Part shown: piece after piece, positions 28,677 to 37,967 of the stretch | How the letters are laid out: every line of letters starts with the position of its first letter | How positions within the stretch are numbered: position 1 is the first letter of the stretch | Assembly (NCBI RefSeq): GCF_013201975.1 | Contig: NZ_CP053845.1 | Location: forward strand, 1,736,001 to 1,800,000 | Length of the DNA: 64,000 nucleotides | Source: Campylobacter sp. CCUG 57310 | GTDB lineage: Bacteria; Campylobacterota; Campylobacteria; Campylobacterales; Campylobacteraceae | Direction of reading: 5' to 3' | The notes under the pieces: generated by a model | Database searches by the model: none | What the model was told of the DNA's origin: nothing | What the model saw: only the letters and a program-made list of their open reading frames with translations | Program-made: the position numbers and the translations under genes

Positions 28677-29543
28677 ATGCAAAAATTTCTAACGACACTA
28701 AAAGATATCGGCGAACTAATCGTATTTAAGCACTCTATTTTTGCGTTGCCGTTTATCTTTACGGCAATGATAGTTGCAAGCAAACAGATAAATAACTCGG
28801 CTTGGTTTGGCTGGAAGCTGCTTATTTTAGGCGTTATCTGCGCGGTGAGTGCCAGAAATTTCGCGATGGCTTTTAATCGCTATATGGATGAGGATATAGA
28901 TAAATTAAACCCGCGCACCGCAAATCGTCCAAGCGTTGACGGACGCATAGGCAGGGGGAATTTGCTTGTTTTTATCATCGCAAATGCGGCGATCTTTGTC
29001 ATAGTAGCTTGGCTTATAAACGATCTTGCATTTTGGCTATCTTTTCCGATTTTAATCATTCTTGGCGGATATTCGCTCTTTAAGCGCTTTAGCGAACTTG
29101 CACATTTGGTGCTTGGTTTATCGCTTGGTTTAGCTCCGATCGCAGGAGCAGTGGCGATAAGTGCGAGCATACCTTTATGGAGCGCGCTACTGTGCCTTGG
29201 GGTGATGTTTTGGGTGGCGGGATTTGACCTGCTTTATTCGCTTCAGGATATGGAATTTGATAAGCAAAAGGGGCTTTTTAGTATACCTTCGATTTACGGG
29301 CAAAAAGCTACGATGTTTATCTCCGCACTTTTTCACGTAAATGCGGTTTTATTTTGGCTACTTTTTGCTTGGGCTGCAAATTTGGGCGCTTGGGCATTTG
29401 TTGGGGTTTTATTAAGCGGAGTGATTTTATTTGCCGAACACAAAATCGTTCGCAAGGATTTTAGCAAGATAGATAGAGCCTTTTTCACGCTAAACGGCTA
29501 TCTTGGAATTATGTTTTTTATATTTATATGGATAGATTTATGA
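28677..29543 (+). CDS. mqnP: UbiA-family prenyltransferase (MqnP, menaquinone via futalosine)
   Basis: 288 residues, eight to nine membrane segments. The first Asp-rich motif is NRYMDEDIDKLNPRTANRP (about residues 67–85, N-x3-D-x3-D) and the second is DLLYSLQDMEFDKQKGL (about 183–199). UbiA enzymes attach the prenyl chain to an aromatic ring. Campylobacter makes menaquinone by the futalosine route, so MqnP is the likely role; 4-hydroxybenzoate prenylation is unlikely in this genus. It overlaps the next gene by 16 bp. Confidence 0.88.
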   Translation: MQKFLTTLKDIGELIVFKHSIFALPFIFTAMIVASKQINNSAWFGWKLLILGVICAVSARNFAMAFNRYMDEDIDKLNPRTANRPSVDGRIGRGNLLVFIIANAAIFVIVAWLINDLAFWLSFPILIILGGYSLFKRFSELAHLVLGLSLGLAPIAGAVAISASIPLWSALLCLGVMFWVAGFDLLYSLQDMEFDKQKGLFSIPSIYGQKATMFISALFHVNAVLFWLLFAWAANLGAWAFVGVLLSGVILFAEHKIVRKDFSKIDRAFFTLNGYLGIMFFIFIWIDL

Positions 29544-30055
29544 GGCTTTATCCTGCAAATTTAGATATCGTTTTTGAAGAAATTTTAGATAGAAAAGATG
29601 AATTTGCGATTGAATTCGATAAGCTAAGCGGAAGCGAGGACGATCCGCTAGGACAGTGGCTAAAGCGCGCTAAAGCAAGGGGCGAAACCAAAGAGAGCGA
29701 TCAAGTATTGCTAACGCTTATAACCGAACTTCACCGCAAATTTGACGAGCTAAATGCGTATTTGAAAAACGAAAAAATTTCAAAGCTTGAGCTTAATGAA
29801 AGCTCGGTGATAGAAGGCATAGGCTTTGAAAATTTTTCGATAAAAGAGGCTAAATTTAAGCCAAATAACAATTATTACGCTAGAATTTCAATGCCTATAT
29901 TTCCAAAACGCGATGTGGCGATATATTTTGAAGCGGTTGATGAAAAAACTGCCAAGATAACAAAGATGCATGAAAGCGATGAGAGCGACTACAACGGATA
30001 TGTAACGGCTAGAGAGCGCGTGATGATACGCGAATTAAAGGGAACAAATGGATAA
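29528..30055 (+). CDS. Conserved protein of unknown function
   Basis: 175 residues, acidic and soluble with no signal or membrane segment. The first half is helical (EEILDRKDEFAIEFDKLSGS); the second half looks like beta strands (NYYARISMPIFPKRDVAIYF). The shape recalls PilZ-type proteins but I do not see a clear RxxxR…D/NxSxxG set. The gene overlaps mqnP by 16 bp and the next gene by 8 bp, so it is translated with them. Confidence 0.75.
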   Translation: MDRFMRLYPANLDIVFEEILDRKDEFAIEFDKLSGSEDDPLGQWLKRAKARGETKESDQVLLTLITELHRKFDELNAYLKNEKISKLELNESSVIEGIGFENFSIKEAKFKPNNNYYARISMPIFPKRDVAIYFEAVDEKTAKITKMHESDESDYNGYVTARERVMIRELKGTNG

Positions 30056-30560
30056 TGAAATCTTAATTTACGGCGGATTTGGCTTGGTTTTAATCATTCT
30101 TTTTATACTTATACTCGTAAAAGACGCCGAGGCTTCAAAAAAATCGGCTCGCTACGAAAAAGTAATCGAAAGCATCATGCAAGAAAACCACCTAATAAAA
30201 AAACAGCTTAAAAATATAGAAACTTCAGGCATCGCAGATCTTGACGCAGAAGAGATAGAAGGAAAGCTGGAGCAAAGACTAAATAACGTAATAAACTCTA
30301 AAATCACGCCTATCATTAAAACCTTACAAAGCATCGAAGAGTCGATAGGAAATTTTCAAGTCGAGCAGCAAAATAGGCTTTATTCTCTTGAAGAGCGCAC
30401 AAAAGATATAAATAAAATTTCATCTTTTGGCGAGGAAAGCGACGAGATGCGTATCATTGATCTATACAACACCGGCAAAAGCATAGAGAGCATAGCTAAA
30501 AGTTTACGAGTTGGAGTCGGTAAAGTCGAACTAGTGCTGAAATTAAACAGACTTATTTAA
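30048..30560 (+). CDS. Membrane-anchored coiled-coil protein with C-terminal HTH-like end
   Basis: 170 residues. One N-terminal membrane segment (YGGFGLVLIILFILILV, residues 8–24), a long coiled coil (about residues 40–125) and a compact end (IIDLYNTGKSIESIAKSLRV, GVGKVELVLKLNRLI) that reads as a helix-turn-helix. I do not know a named function. The C-terminal HTH on a membrane stalk is a fold seen in several epsilonproteobacterial conserved proteins. It overlaps the gene upstream by 8 bp. Confidence 0.75.
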   Translation: MDNEILIYGGFGLVLIILFILILVKDAEASKKSARYEKVIESIMQENHLIKKQLKNIETSGIADLDAEEIEGKLEQRLNNVINSKITPIIKTLQSIEESIGNFQVEQQNRLYSLEERTKDINKISSFGEESDEMRIIDLYNTGKSIESIAKSLRVGVGKVELVLKLNRLI

Positions 30561-30649
30561 TATAATAAATGTTAATCACACATATAAAATATAAAAAATA
30601 AACATCACAAAAATAGGTCAAATTTAAAAAAAAATAAAGCTAAGCCACA

Positions 30650-30655
30650 TATAAT
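30650..30655 (+). promoter_or_regulatory. −10 box for moaA
   Basis: TATAAT, perfect consensus, 45 bp upstream of the moaA ATG in an A-rich gap. Confidence 0.55.
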
Positions 30656-30699
30656 ACTCATAAATTTTGCTCAATTTTTGAGCGGTTTAAGGGTGAAAG

Positions 30700-31668
30700 A
30701 TGTTAATAGACGGGCATGGACGAGTTGTTGATTATCTGCGCATTTCAGTAACGCAACGCTGTAACTTTAGATGCAAATACTGTATGCCAAAAACCCCTTT
30801 TGAATGGACACCAAAAGAGAATTTGCTTAGCTTTGAGGAGCTGTTTTTATTTGTCAAAGTCGCAATCGACGAGGGTGTAAAAAAGATCCGAATAACAGGT
30901 GGCGAACCGCTTTTAAGAAAAGATCTTGATAGCTTCATAAGAATGATACACGATTATAAAAATGACATAGACTTAGCCCTTACGACAAACGGCTACATGC
31001 TAAAGCACTACGCAAGAGCACTTAAAGACGCGGGGCTTAAAAGACTAAACATGTCTCTTGATAGCCTCAAAATCGAAAAAGCCAAATTTATCGCGCAAAA
31101 AAGCGTGCTTCACGAAGTTTTGACAGGTTTTGAAGCCGCACTTGACGCAGGACTTAAAGTAAAGATAAACACAGTCGCACTAAAAGGCGTAAATGACGAT
31201 GAACTGGTAAGCTTGCTTGAGTTTGCAAAGAGCAGAGGTTGTCAAATTCGCTTTATCGAATACATGGAAAACATGCACGCAGACGACGAGCTTAAGGGCA
31301 TGAAAGCAGCTGAAATTTTAGACGTTATCGGACAAAAATATAAAATCACAAGCGACGGCAAGTTGCCTACGAGCCCTGCTAGTATATATATGCTTGAGGA
31401 CGGATATAAATTCGGCATCATAGATCCACACAAACATGACTTCTGCGAGAGTTGCAACAGAATTCGCTTAACAGCTGAAGGGTTTTTGATACCGTGCTTA
31501 TATTTTGAAGATGCTATGAGTATCAAAGACGCCGTAAAAGCGGGCGATGTAAAGAGCGCAAGCGAAATTTTACGCAAGGTGCTTCAAAGCAAACCCGAAA
31601 AAAACAGATGGGAAGCGGGAGTTGCAAACGAAACTTCAAGCAGAGCCTTTTACCAAACAGGCGGCTGA
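30700..31668 (+). CDS. moaA: GTP 3',8-cyclase MoaA
   Basis: 322 residues. Radical SAM motif CNFRCKYC (C-x3-C-x2-C, about residues 22–29), [21 protein letters not shown], and the C-terminal cluster [20 protein letters not shown]. MoaA starts molybdopterin synthesis by rearranging GTP. It has its own TATAAT promoter. Confidence 0.97.
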   Translation: MLIDGHGRVVDYLRISVTQRCNFRCKYCMPKTPFEWTPKENLLSFEELFLFVKVAIDEGVKKIRITGGEPLLRKDLDSFIRMIHDYKNDIDLALTTNGYMLKHYARALKDAGLKRLNMSLDSLKIEKAKFIAQKSVLHEVLTGFEAALDAGLKVKINTVALKGVNDDELVSLLEFAKSRGCQIRFIEYMENMHADDELKGMKAAEILDVIGQKYKITSDGKLPTSPASIYMLEDGYKFGIIDPHKHDFCESCNRIRLTAEGFLIPCLYFEDAMSIKDAVKAGDVKSASEILRKVLQSKPEKNRWEAGVANETSSRAFYQTGG

Positions 31669-31705
31669 AATTTGATATAATCTCGCCAAATTCGAAAGGT
31701 AAAAT

Positions 31706-32467
31706 TTGGGTTTAAATTTGGTCGAGAGCTTTTTAAGCATACAAGGCGAGGGCGCAAGCAGCGGCAAACTCGCCATATTTTTACGATTTGCGGGATGTAA
31801 CTTAACCTGCAAAGGCTTTGGCGTGAGTAAAATTTCGCCAAAAACCGGCGAAGAGCTAACGGGTTGCGACACTATTAGAGCTGTTTACACAAGCCACTTT
31901 AAATACGAAAATTTAACTTATCAAGAAATTTTAGCCCTCGTTAAAAAATACGATCAAAATTTACACCAAAAGCCTATCGTCGTCATAACCGGCGGAGAAC
32001 CGCTTTTACATCATAAAAACGAAGATTTCATAAATTTGGTGCGAAATTTGCTTGATGAAAAATACAAGGTGCATTTTGAGACAAACGGCACGATTGAGAT
32101 CGATTTTAGTAAATTTCAGATTTATAAAAACTGCGCTTTTGCCATAAGCGTCAAGCTCAGCTCAAGCGGTGAAAACAAGGCCAAACGCATAAATCAAGCG
32201 GCTTTAAAAGCCATAAAAGAAAATGCAAAAGAGAGCTTTTATAAATTTGTGATAAATAAAGAGACGATTCAAAGCACACAAGCGGAGTCTGAAATTTTTG
32301 AAATCCTTGAAATTTGCGACAATGATGTTTTTTGCATGCCTCAAGGTTATGATAAAATAAGTCTTGAAAAAAACGCAAAGAGCGTGGCTGAATTTTGCAT
32401 AAAATTTGGCTTTAACTACACCGATCGCGTGCACATAAGGCTTTGGGGCGATAAGGACGGAGTTTAA
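31706..32467 (+). CDS. queE: 7-carboxy-7-deazaguanine synthase QueE (insertion in the cluster motif)
   Basis: 253 residues from a TTG start at 31706. SIQGEGASSGKLAIFLRFAG and [15 protein letters not shown] are QueE signatures. The cysteines are C31, C35 and C54: C-x3-C is normal, but the third cysteine, in the G-C-D-T context that matches W-C-D-T of other QueE proteins, sits 18 residues later rather than 2. It converts carboxytetrahydropterin to CDG, the ring-contraction step of queuosine synthesis. queD follows at the next base after the stop. Confidence 0.92.
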   Translation: MGLNLVESFLSIQGEGASSGKLAIFLRFAGCNLTCKGFGVSKISPKTGEELTGCDTIRAVYTSHFKYENLTYQEILALVKKYDQNLHQKPIVVITGGEPLLHHKNEDFINLVRNLLDEKYKVHFETNGTIEIDFSKFQIYKNCAFAISVKLSSSGENKAKRINQAALKAIKENAKESFYKFVINKETIQSTQAESEIFEILEICDNDVFCMPQGYDKISLEKNAKSVAEFCIKFGFNYTDRVHIRLWGDKDGV

Positions 32468-33049
32468 ATGATAATTAGAAAACTTTTTAAATTTGAAAAC
32501 GCTCACATTGTGAGATTTTGTAGCTCAAGGAGATGCAGAACAAGCATTCACGGGCACTCTTATAGAGCTGAAATCCTGCTTGAATCAAATTTCTTAGACA
32601 ATGCGGGCATGGTTTATGACTTTGGTTTGATGAAGCAAAATATCAAATGTCTAATCGACAGCTTTGATCACACAACCACGCTTTTTAGCGGTGATGATAA
32701 AGAGTACTTAGATGACATGAAAAAGCATTCAAAACGCTGGATAGAAATTCCTGTAAATCCTTCCGCAGAGCAGTTTTGCAGGATATTTTTCGTGCTAATC
32801 GACAGACTTTTAAAGTCAACCGTTATGCAAAACGGCGAGCGGGAAGTAAAAATCCACAGCGTAATCGTCCATGAAACCGACACGGGCTACGCGCAGTGCT
32901 TTAGAGATGACGCATATAACGCCAAAATGGGTGAGATAAATTTAAAAGATATTATATTTTCGCCTGAAATCATAAGCGAATGGGATGATAAAGATCTCTT
33001 TGATAAGATAAAACTCGGGCAAAAAATCATAAATCCAAAGGAGGTATGA
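32468..33049 (+). CDS. queD: 6-carboxytetrahydropterin synthase QueD
   Basis: 193 residues, longer than the 120-residue E. coli type. FKFENAHIV and SIHGHSYRAEILLES give the zinc histidines, MVYDFGLMKQNIK and DHTTTLF the substrate block, and VHETDTGYAQC the catalytic end. QueD makes the pterin that QueE contracts. It begins directly after queE and its stop overlaps the start of the lipoprotein gene. Confidence 0.94.
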   Translation: MIIRKLFKFENAHIVRFCSSRRCRTSIHGHSYRAEILLESNFLDNAGMVYDFGLMKQNIKCLIDSFDHTTTLFSGDDKEYLDDMKKHSKRWIEIPVNPSAEQFCRIFFVLIDRLLKSTVMQNGEREVKIHSVIVHETDTGYAQCFRDDAYNAKMGEINLKDIIFSPEIISEWDDKDLFDKIKLGQKIINPKEV

Positions 33050-33237
33050 TGAGGCTAATTTTTTGGATTTTGGCTTTGATTTCGGCACTGTTTTTCGCAG
33101 GTTGCGAGGATGAAAAAAAGCAAATTTTACTTGATCTAAACGAAGCTCCTCCAAGCGATGTGCCGATTGCTACGCCTGATGCTAACGTAACCATAGATGA
33201 AAATTTACCGCCTGAACCGGTAGTCGAAGGGAAATAA
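33049..33237 (+). CDS. Small lipoprotein
   Basis: 62 residues. MRLIFWILALISALFFAGC is a lipoprotein signal with a lipobox ending A-G-C. The mature part is short, acidic and Pro-rich (NEAPPSDVPIATPDANVTID). AAGGAGGT lies just before; two ATGs in a row (33046, 33049) are possible starts. The family is not recognised. It is between queD and the next membrane-protein gene with overlapping ends. Confidence 0.7.
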   Translation: MRLIFWILALISALFFAGCEDEKKQILLDLNEAPPSDVPIATPDANVTIDENLPPEPVVEGK

Positions 33238-33650
33238 TGGAATTTAACGAGAGCTTAAAAGAACTTTACGAAATGGCGCTTAGTCTTCATTTGGCGATTG
33301 CCGTTATATTAATAACACTCATCATCATACACTTTTGCCTTATAGAATTTGGCGTAAATTCGCCATCTTATGCAAAGCGAATTCGACTTTTCTTGCCGAC
33401 TTACTATAGCTTTTTGGCTGCTATGCTAATGACTGGGCTTTTATTGATGAGTGTTTTTTACTTTCATTTAAGCTTCAGAGCGGTAGTGATGATAGTCGTT
33501 TGGGTGCTTTTAATCGGACTTGGCGCAATGGAGTTTAAAAAATTAAAAGTGGCCATGAAGAGTAAAAATTTTATAGATTTTAGAAAAAAGATGAGATTTA
33601 AGATTTTACTTGATCTCGCCTTGGTTTTAATCGCAAGCGGTGTGAGATGA
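33237..33650 (+). CDS. Integral membrane protein, unknown function
   Basis: 137 residues with four hydrophobic segments (LAIAVILITLIIIHFCLIEF, TYYSFLAAMLMTGLLLMSVF, AVVMIVVWVLLIGLGA and LLDLALVLIA). No catalytic motif is seen. It overlaps the lipoprotein stop by one base and rsmE by 4 bp. A homologue sits at this place in Campylobacter chromosomes as far as I recall. Confidence 0.75.
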   Translation: MEFNESLKELYEMALSLHLAIAVILITLIIIHFCLIEFGVNSPSYAKRIRLFLPTYYSFLAAMLMTGLLLMSVFYFHLSFRAVVMIVVWVLLIGLGAMEFKKLKVAMKSKNFIDFRKKMRFKILLDLALVLIASGVR

Positions 33651-34303
33651 AATTTCTTTATTCAAGGCAGGCGGGAGAGGAGCAAATTTGCCTTCAAAAC
33701 GAGCAGTTTTTACATCTTAAAGCAAGGCGAGCAAAACTTGGCGAGCGAATTGACGTTAGAAATTTAAAAGACGGACAAAATTATATATATGAAATTGCAA
33801 TTTTAGATAGAAAAAGTGCCGAACTATCTTTGGTTTTTAAGCATAGCCTAGAGGACGAGGAGCTGAATTTCAGCCTTGGTTGGGCTATCATAGATACTAA
33901 AGTGATAGAAAAAACTCTGCCTAGCTTAAATGAGATCGGAGTTAGCAAGCTTATATTTTTCTACTCTGATTTTTCTCAAAAAAACTTTAAAATCGATAAA
34001 GATAGGCTTGAGAGAATTTTAATAAATTCTTGCGAGCAATGCGGACGAAATTCTCTTATGCAAATTGAAATTTATAAAAATTTAGATGAGGTTTTAAACT
34101 CTTACAAGGATATTGCGCTGGTTGATTTTGGCGGAGAAAATTTTGAAAATTATAAGCAAAGTGAGCTTTTAATAATTGGTCCGGAAGGCGGATTTAGCCA
34201 AATCGAGCGTGAAAAAACAGGTAAAAAATATAGTCTAAATTCTAAAAATATACTTCGATCTCAAACTGCTATTTTAAGCGTTGCGGCAAAAGTTTTAGTC
34301 TAA
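33647..34303 (+). CDS. rsmE: 16S rRNA m3U1498 methyltransferase RsmE
   Basis: 218 residues. The SPOUT-fold signature IIGPEGGFSQIEREKTGKKY (about residues 178–197) and the closing LRSQTAILSVAAKVL form the SAM knot. The N-terminal PUA-like part has HLKARRAKLGERIDV. RsmE methylates U1498 of 16S rRNA. It overlaps the upstream membrane-protein gene by 4 bp. Confidence 0.93.
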   Translation: MKFLYSRQAGEEQICLQNEQFLHLKARRAKLGERIDVRNLKDGQNYIYEIAILDRKSAELSLVFKHSLEDEELNFSLGWAIIDTKVIEKTLPSLNEIGVSKLIFFYSDFSQKNFKIDKDRLERILINSCEQCGRNSLMQIEIYKNLDEVLNSYKDIALVDFGGENFENYKQSELLIIGPEGGFSQIEREKTGKKYSLNSKNILRSQTAILSVAAKVLV

Positions 34304-34328
34304 ATTTGATTTTTAAAAAGTTTTTTTG

Positions 34329-34334
34329 TATAAT
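34329..34334 (+). promoter_or_regulatory. −10 box for rpmE
   Basis: TATAAT with an extended TTG in front and a run of Ts upstream, 57 bp before the rpmE start. Confidence 0.6.
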
Positions 34335-34391
34335 CACGCCTTACTCTATGAACGAAACAGATAATAAAATAGGCTATAAAAAGGATAAAAA

Positions 34392-34592
34392 ATGAAAAAA
34401 GAGACTCATCCGGAATTTGTTGAGTGCAAAGTAACCTGCGCTTGCGGCAATACTTTTACGACCAAATCAAACAAAAACGAAATCAGAGTAGATATCTGCA
34501 ACGAGTGTCATCCATTCTTCACAGGAAGCGAGAAGATAGTCGATTCTGCAGGTAGAGTTGATAAATTTAAGAAAAAATATAATTTGAAATAA
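34392..34592 (+). CDS. rpmE: 50S ribosomal protein bL31 (zinc-binding form)
   Basis: 66 residues. Cysteines 16, 18, 36 and 39 (TCACGNTF and ICNECHPFF) make the zinc ribbon of the C+ type L31. It has its own TATAAT promoter and AAAGGAT ribosome site. Confidence 0.98.
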   Translation: MKKETHPEFVECKVTCACGNTFTTKSNKNEIRVDICNECHPFFTGSEKIVDSAGRVDKFKKKYNLK

Positions 34593-34596
34593 TACT

Positions 34597-35409
34597 TTGC
34601 TCTATTTTATTCCTACCCCAATAGGAAATTTAGAGGACATTTCACTTCACGCATTAAATATTTTGCGTGAATGTGAAGTGATATTTTGTGAAGATACAAG
34701 AATTACTAAAGCTCTTATATCCCTTTTAAATTCTCGCTTTAATGCAGACGTCAAGATAGAAAAATTTATATCCCTTCACTCTCACAACGAAGCTCAAATT
34801 CTTTCAAATTTAGATACGGAAATTTTCAAAAAAACCGTTGCTTATGTAAGCGATGCGGGAATGCCTGCGATTAGCGATCCGGGAGTTGAATTAATAAGAT
34901 TTGCGATAAAAAATAATATCGAGTATGAGGTATTAAGCGGCTCAAGCGCTTTACTTTTAGCAGTTGTAGCAAGCGGGCTTTGCGATAAGGAATTTACGTT
35001 TTTAGGCTTTTTACCAAATACAGGTAAAGAACGCGTAGTAGCTATACAAAATGCGCTTAATTCGCCCTATCCGGTCATCATATACGAAAGTCCAAAAAGA
35101 GTGCTTGCTCTAGTGGAGCAAATAGCAAATTTAGATCCGCAAAGAGAGCTTTTTGCGATCAAAGAAGCGACTAAAAAATTTGAAACCAAATTTAGCACAA
35201 CCGCAAAAGAGTTAAGCCAAATTCTTAAAAGCTCCAATTTAAAAGGCGAGTGGTCTATAGTCATTGACAAAAGCTCACACCAAAGCAACGAAAAAATAAC
35301 CATAGAAGATATCGCCTCTCTTGATATACCTCCAAAAACCAAGGCAAAACTAATCGCCAAAATCACTGGCGAAAATGTCAAAAAAATATATGAAAATTTG
35401 AACAAATAA
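34597..35409 (+). CDS. rsmI: 16S rRNA 2'-O-ribose C1402 methyltransferase RsmI
   Basis: 270 residues from a TTG at 34597. YFIPTPIGNLEDISLHALNI, CEDTRITKALI and VSDAGMPAISDPGVELIRFA are RsmI signatures of the tetrapyrrole-methylase fold; YESPKRVLALVEQI and the C-terminal IASLDIPPKTKAKLIAKIT complete it. It modifies C1402 at the ribosomal P site. It starts 4 bp after rpmE. Confidence 0.96.
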   Translation: MLYFIPTPIGNLEDISLHALNILRECEVIFCEDTRITKALISLLNSRFNADVKIEKFISLHSHNEAQILSNLDTEIFKKTVAYVSDAGMPAISDPGVELIRFAIKNNIEYEVLSGSSALLLAVVASGLCDKEFTFLGFLPNTGKERVVAIQNALNSPYPVIIYESPKRVLALVEQIANLDPQRELFAIKEATKKFETKFSTTAKELSQILKSSNLKGEWSIVIDKSSHQSNEKITIEDIASLDIPPKTKAKLIAKITGENVKKIYENLNK

Positions 35410-35444
35410 GCTAAATTTTACTGATTTTTAGCTATTATGAGCCG

Positions 35445-36125
35445 ATGATTATATATGGAAAACAGCTATTTTTACACATCATAAAACGCTACAAAAAAAG
35501 CGTCAAAACTATCTACCTTGCAAAAGAGTGCGATAAGGCTACCTTTTCCCAAATCGCTTCAGCAGGAGCGCCTATCAAGCGAGTGGATAATCAAAAAGCC
35601 CAAGCTCTTGCACGCGGAGGCAATCATCAAGGATTTTTAGCCGAAGTTGAAGAGTTTCAATTCAAGCAATTTGACGAGCTGAAAAAGAGAAATTTTATAA
35701 CCGTTCTATACGGACTTAGCGATATAGGAAACATAGGCGCTATCATTAGAACCGCTCACGCTTTGGGGTGTGAGGGAGTGATAATCATAGCTAAAAATCT
35801 TGCGATAGAAGGCGTCATCAGAGCAAGCAGCGGTGCGGCATACGAGATAGATATCGTACTTGCCCAAGACGGTCTTAGTGCGCTAAATGAGCTAAAACAA
35901 AGCGGATTTAAGCTCTATGCGACGGCAAGGGGCGGCAAAAACGTAAACGAGATGAAATTTGGTTCAAAAACGGCTCTCATAATGGGCAGCGAGGGTGAAG
36001 GAATGCCAAAAAAAGCGATCCTAAAGTGTGACGAGTGCGTCGGCATAAAGATGAAAAACGAATGGGATTCGCTAAATGTAAGTGCGGCTTTTGCCATAAT
36101 TTGCAATAGGATTATAAATGAATGA
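35445..36125 (+). CDS. rlmB: 23S rRNA Gm2251 methyltransferase (TrmH/RlmB family)
   Basis: 226 residues. SPOUT motifs: LSDIGNIGAIIRTAHALGC (motif 1), LIMGSEGEGMPKKAI (motif 2) and WDSLNVSAAFAIICN (motif 3). RlmB-like enzymes 2'-O-methylate guanosine 2251 of 23S rRNA; another TrmH-type target cannot be ruled out from sequence. It overlaps the next gene by 8 bp. Confidence 0.9.
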   Translation: MIIYGKQLFLHIIKRYKKSVKTIYLAKECDKATFSQIASAGAPIKRVDNQKAQALARGGNHQGFLAEVEEFQFKQFDELKKRNFITVLYGLSDIGNIGAIIRTAHALGCEGVIIIAKNLAIEGVIRASSGAAYEIDIVLAQDGLSALNELKQSGFKLYATARGGKNVNEMKFGSKTALIMGSEGEGMPKKAILKCDECVGIKMKNEWDSLNVSAAFAIICNRIINE

Positions 36126-37164
36126 AATTAGTATATTACGAGAGATAGGGCTAAGCGAAGCAAGTAGAAAAACACATATCGAAGCGGAACATTTGGGATA
36201 TATCGCCGATAAAAATTTTGAAAAATTGGCAAGACTGAATGTGCATGGGTTTGTTAAAATTTTAAAGCGCGAATACGATATTGATTTTGAGCAGTGGCTA
36301 AACGAATACAACGCCTTTATGGCGGAGCACGGAGAAGAAGTTAAGCACAAAACCATAACAATATCGCCTAAAATTCCCGCATACACGGCAGATGGGCATA
36401 GATCATCGGGAGGATGGCTCTGGATGATCATCGTACTTATCTTAATCGGCTTTGCGATATGGTTTTTTGAAGGATATAAATACATAGGAAATATCTCAAA
36501 TTTATTCGAAGATAAAAATCGCAGTGTAAGCTACTCAAATAACGTAGTAGTAAATGAAGCTAAAAATAACCTTGGGTTAAAAGACACAAACCTAACTCCA
36601 AATTCGCCATCTTTAAAACCAAAAGAATCCGAAAAAGAAGAAAAAATAAACGAGCAAACCGAAACTGCCTTAATCATCGCCGATAAAACGGCAAAAGAAG
36701 AGGTAAATACAACATCAGAGCTTAAAGATGATACAAAAACCCAAGAAGAAGAGTTAAAAACAGAAGAAAAATCAACAAAAGAAGAAACACTTGAGGCAAA
36801 TTTAAAAGATGAAGCAAATGCCACAAATTTAAATAATGCAAGCGTGGCAGAAAACGGCTCTAATGAGTACTTAACGTCAAATGTAGATGAATTTACAATA
36901 ACTCCTAAAAGCAAAGTTTGGGTCGGCATCATAAATCTTGAAGACGGCAAGAAAAAAACTCTAAATAGCGAGAAACCAATAACAATAGAAGCTAACAAAA
37001 AACAGCTTATAGTAACAGGTCACGGAAACATCACTTTAAACATAGGCGATGAAAACATAAAATTTGACGCGGTAAATCCGAAGCGATTTCATGTAGAAAA
37101 AGGCAAAATAACCCTTATAACCTTTGACGAATTCGTAGAGCTTAATAAGGGCAAAAAGTGGTAA
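36118..37164 (+). CDS. RodZ-like membrane protein (HTH – TM – periplasmic domain)
   Basis: 348 residues. Residues 1–75 form a degenerate helix-turn-helix (LREIGLSEASRKTHIEAEHL). One membrane segment lies at about 102–120 (WLWMIIVLILIGFAIWFF). Residues 140–255 are a low-complexity Glu/Lys/Thr linker, and the last 85 (SKVWVGIINLEDGKKKTLNS, LIVTGHGNITLNIGDENIKF) match the DUF4115 beta domain of RodZ. RodZ bridges MreB to the wall machinery; mreBC are elsewhere in the window. The match is by architecture, so I call it RodZ-like. Confidence 0.75.
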   Translation: MNEISILREIGLSEASRKTHIEAEHLGYIADKNFEKLARLNVHGFVKILKREYDIDFEQWLNEYNAFMAEHGEEVKHKTITISPKIPAYTADGHRSSGGWLWMIIVLILIGFAIWFFEGYKYIGNISNLFEDKNRSVSYSNNVVVNEAKNNLGLKDTNLTPNSPSLKPKESEKEEKINEQTETALIIADKTAKEEVNTTSELKDDTKTQEEELKTEEKSTKEETLEANLKDEANATNLNNASVAENGSNEYLTSNVDEFTITPKSKVWVGIINLEDGKKKTLNSEKPITIEANKKQLIVTGHGNITLNIGDENIKFDAVNPKRFHVEKGKITLITFDEFVELNKGKKW

Positions 37165-37955
37165 GAAAATTTATCATATTGGCTATAGCGGCGACTTTAA
37201 ATTTCGCTTCAAACGTAGTTAGCATAGCAAACGGCCTGCTTGGCTCGGAGAGCTCAAAAGTAGCAAGCCTGTTTGGCGACGGCAGAGACTTTCTAGACGA
37301 AAACGGCAATGCCGATATAGCCAAAATTTCAAATTTACTCAAGTCAAAATCGCTTCTTACGCTCTCATATAAAAATCAAGCCAATCTTGATATAGTTTTT
37401 ATTAGCGAACAGAAATCGCCGCTGCTGATGATAAAAATTTTAAAAGACGCGTTAGGTCGTCTGGGTTATAATGAAATTTTAACGACGGAATTTGCAAATG
37501 CGGATAGCGCAATTTGGGGCATTAGACTAAATACTAAATTTATGCTTGACCCGGGATCGCTGTACACAGCGTTAAAAGAGACAAACACATTCATAGAAGG
37601 CATTGAAAGAACAAGCGAATTTAGCTATAAGTATTTGATAGACATTTCAAAGTCATCGCTAAATTTAACTCCTGTCGAAATAGGCAAGGAAATCGAGCTT
37701 TCAAAGCCGCTTGAGCCGTATTTTATCGATATAAACGGAGCTTCAAAGGTCAGCATAAGCGCTCAAGCGGGCGATAGCTGGTTTGCTCTGGTTAGAATTT
37801 TGGATAAAAATCTAAACCTTATCGATGAAAAAAGAAATTCCAAAAAAACAAATAAAATGAACTTAGCTATCCCAAAAAATGCAAAATATATAACGATAGA
37901 TGATTTAAATAGCCTTGAAAATATAAAAAGAGGTCTTAAAATTTACTTACAATAA
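37158..37955 (+). CDS. Exported protein of unknown function
   Basis: 265 residues from a GTG at 37158, overlapping the RodZ-like gene by 7 bp. An N-terminal signal peptide (VRKFIILAIAATLNFASN) suggests the periplasm. The rest is mixed alpha/beta (LKDALGRLGYNEILTTEFAN; LEPYFIDINGASKVSISAQA). Pairing with the RodZ-like gene hints at cell-envelope work. The family is not recognised. Confidence 0.75.
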   Translation: MVRKFIILAIAATLNFASNVVSIANGLLGSESSKVASLFGDGRDFLDENGNADIAKISNLLKSKSLLTLSYKNQANLDIVFISEQKSPLLMIKILKDALGRLGYNEILTTEFANADSAIWGIRLNTKFMLDPGSLYTALKETNTFIEGIERTSEFSYKYLIDISKSSLNLTPVEIGKEIELSKPLEPYFIDINGASKVSISAQAGDSWFALVRILDKNLNLIDEKRNSKKTNKMNLAIPKNAKYITIDDLNSLENIKRGLKIYLQ

Positions 37956-37967
37956 TTAGGAGAATTT

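Noticed and set aside
36531-36998. A 155-codon Ser/Phe-rich frame antisense to the RodZ-like gene
   Set aside because: It mirrors the Glu/Lys/Thr low-complexity linker; such linkers give long antisense frames by composition.
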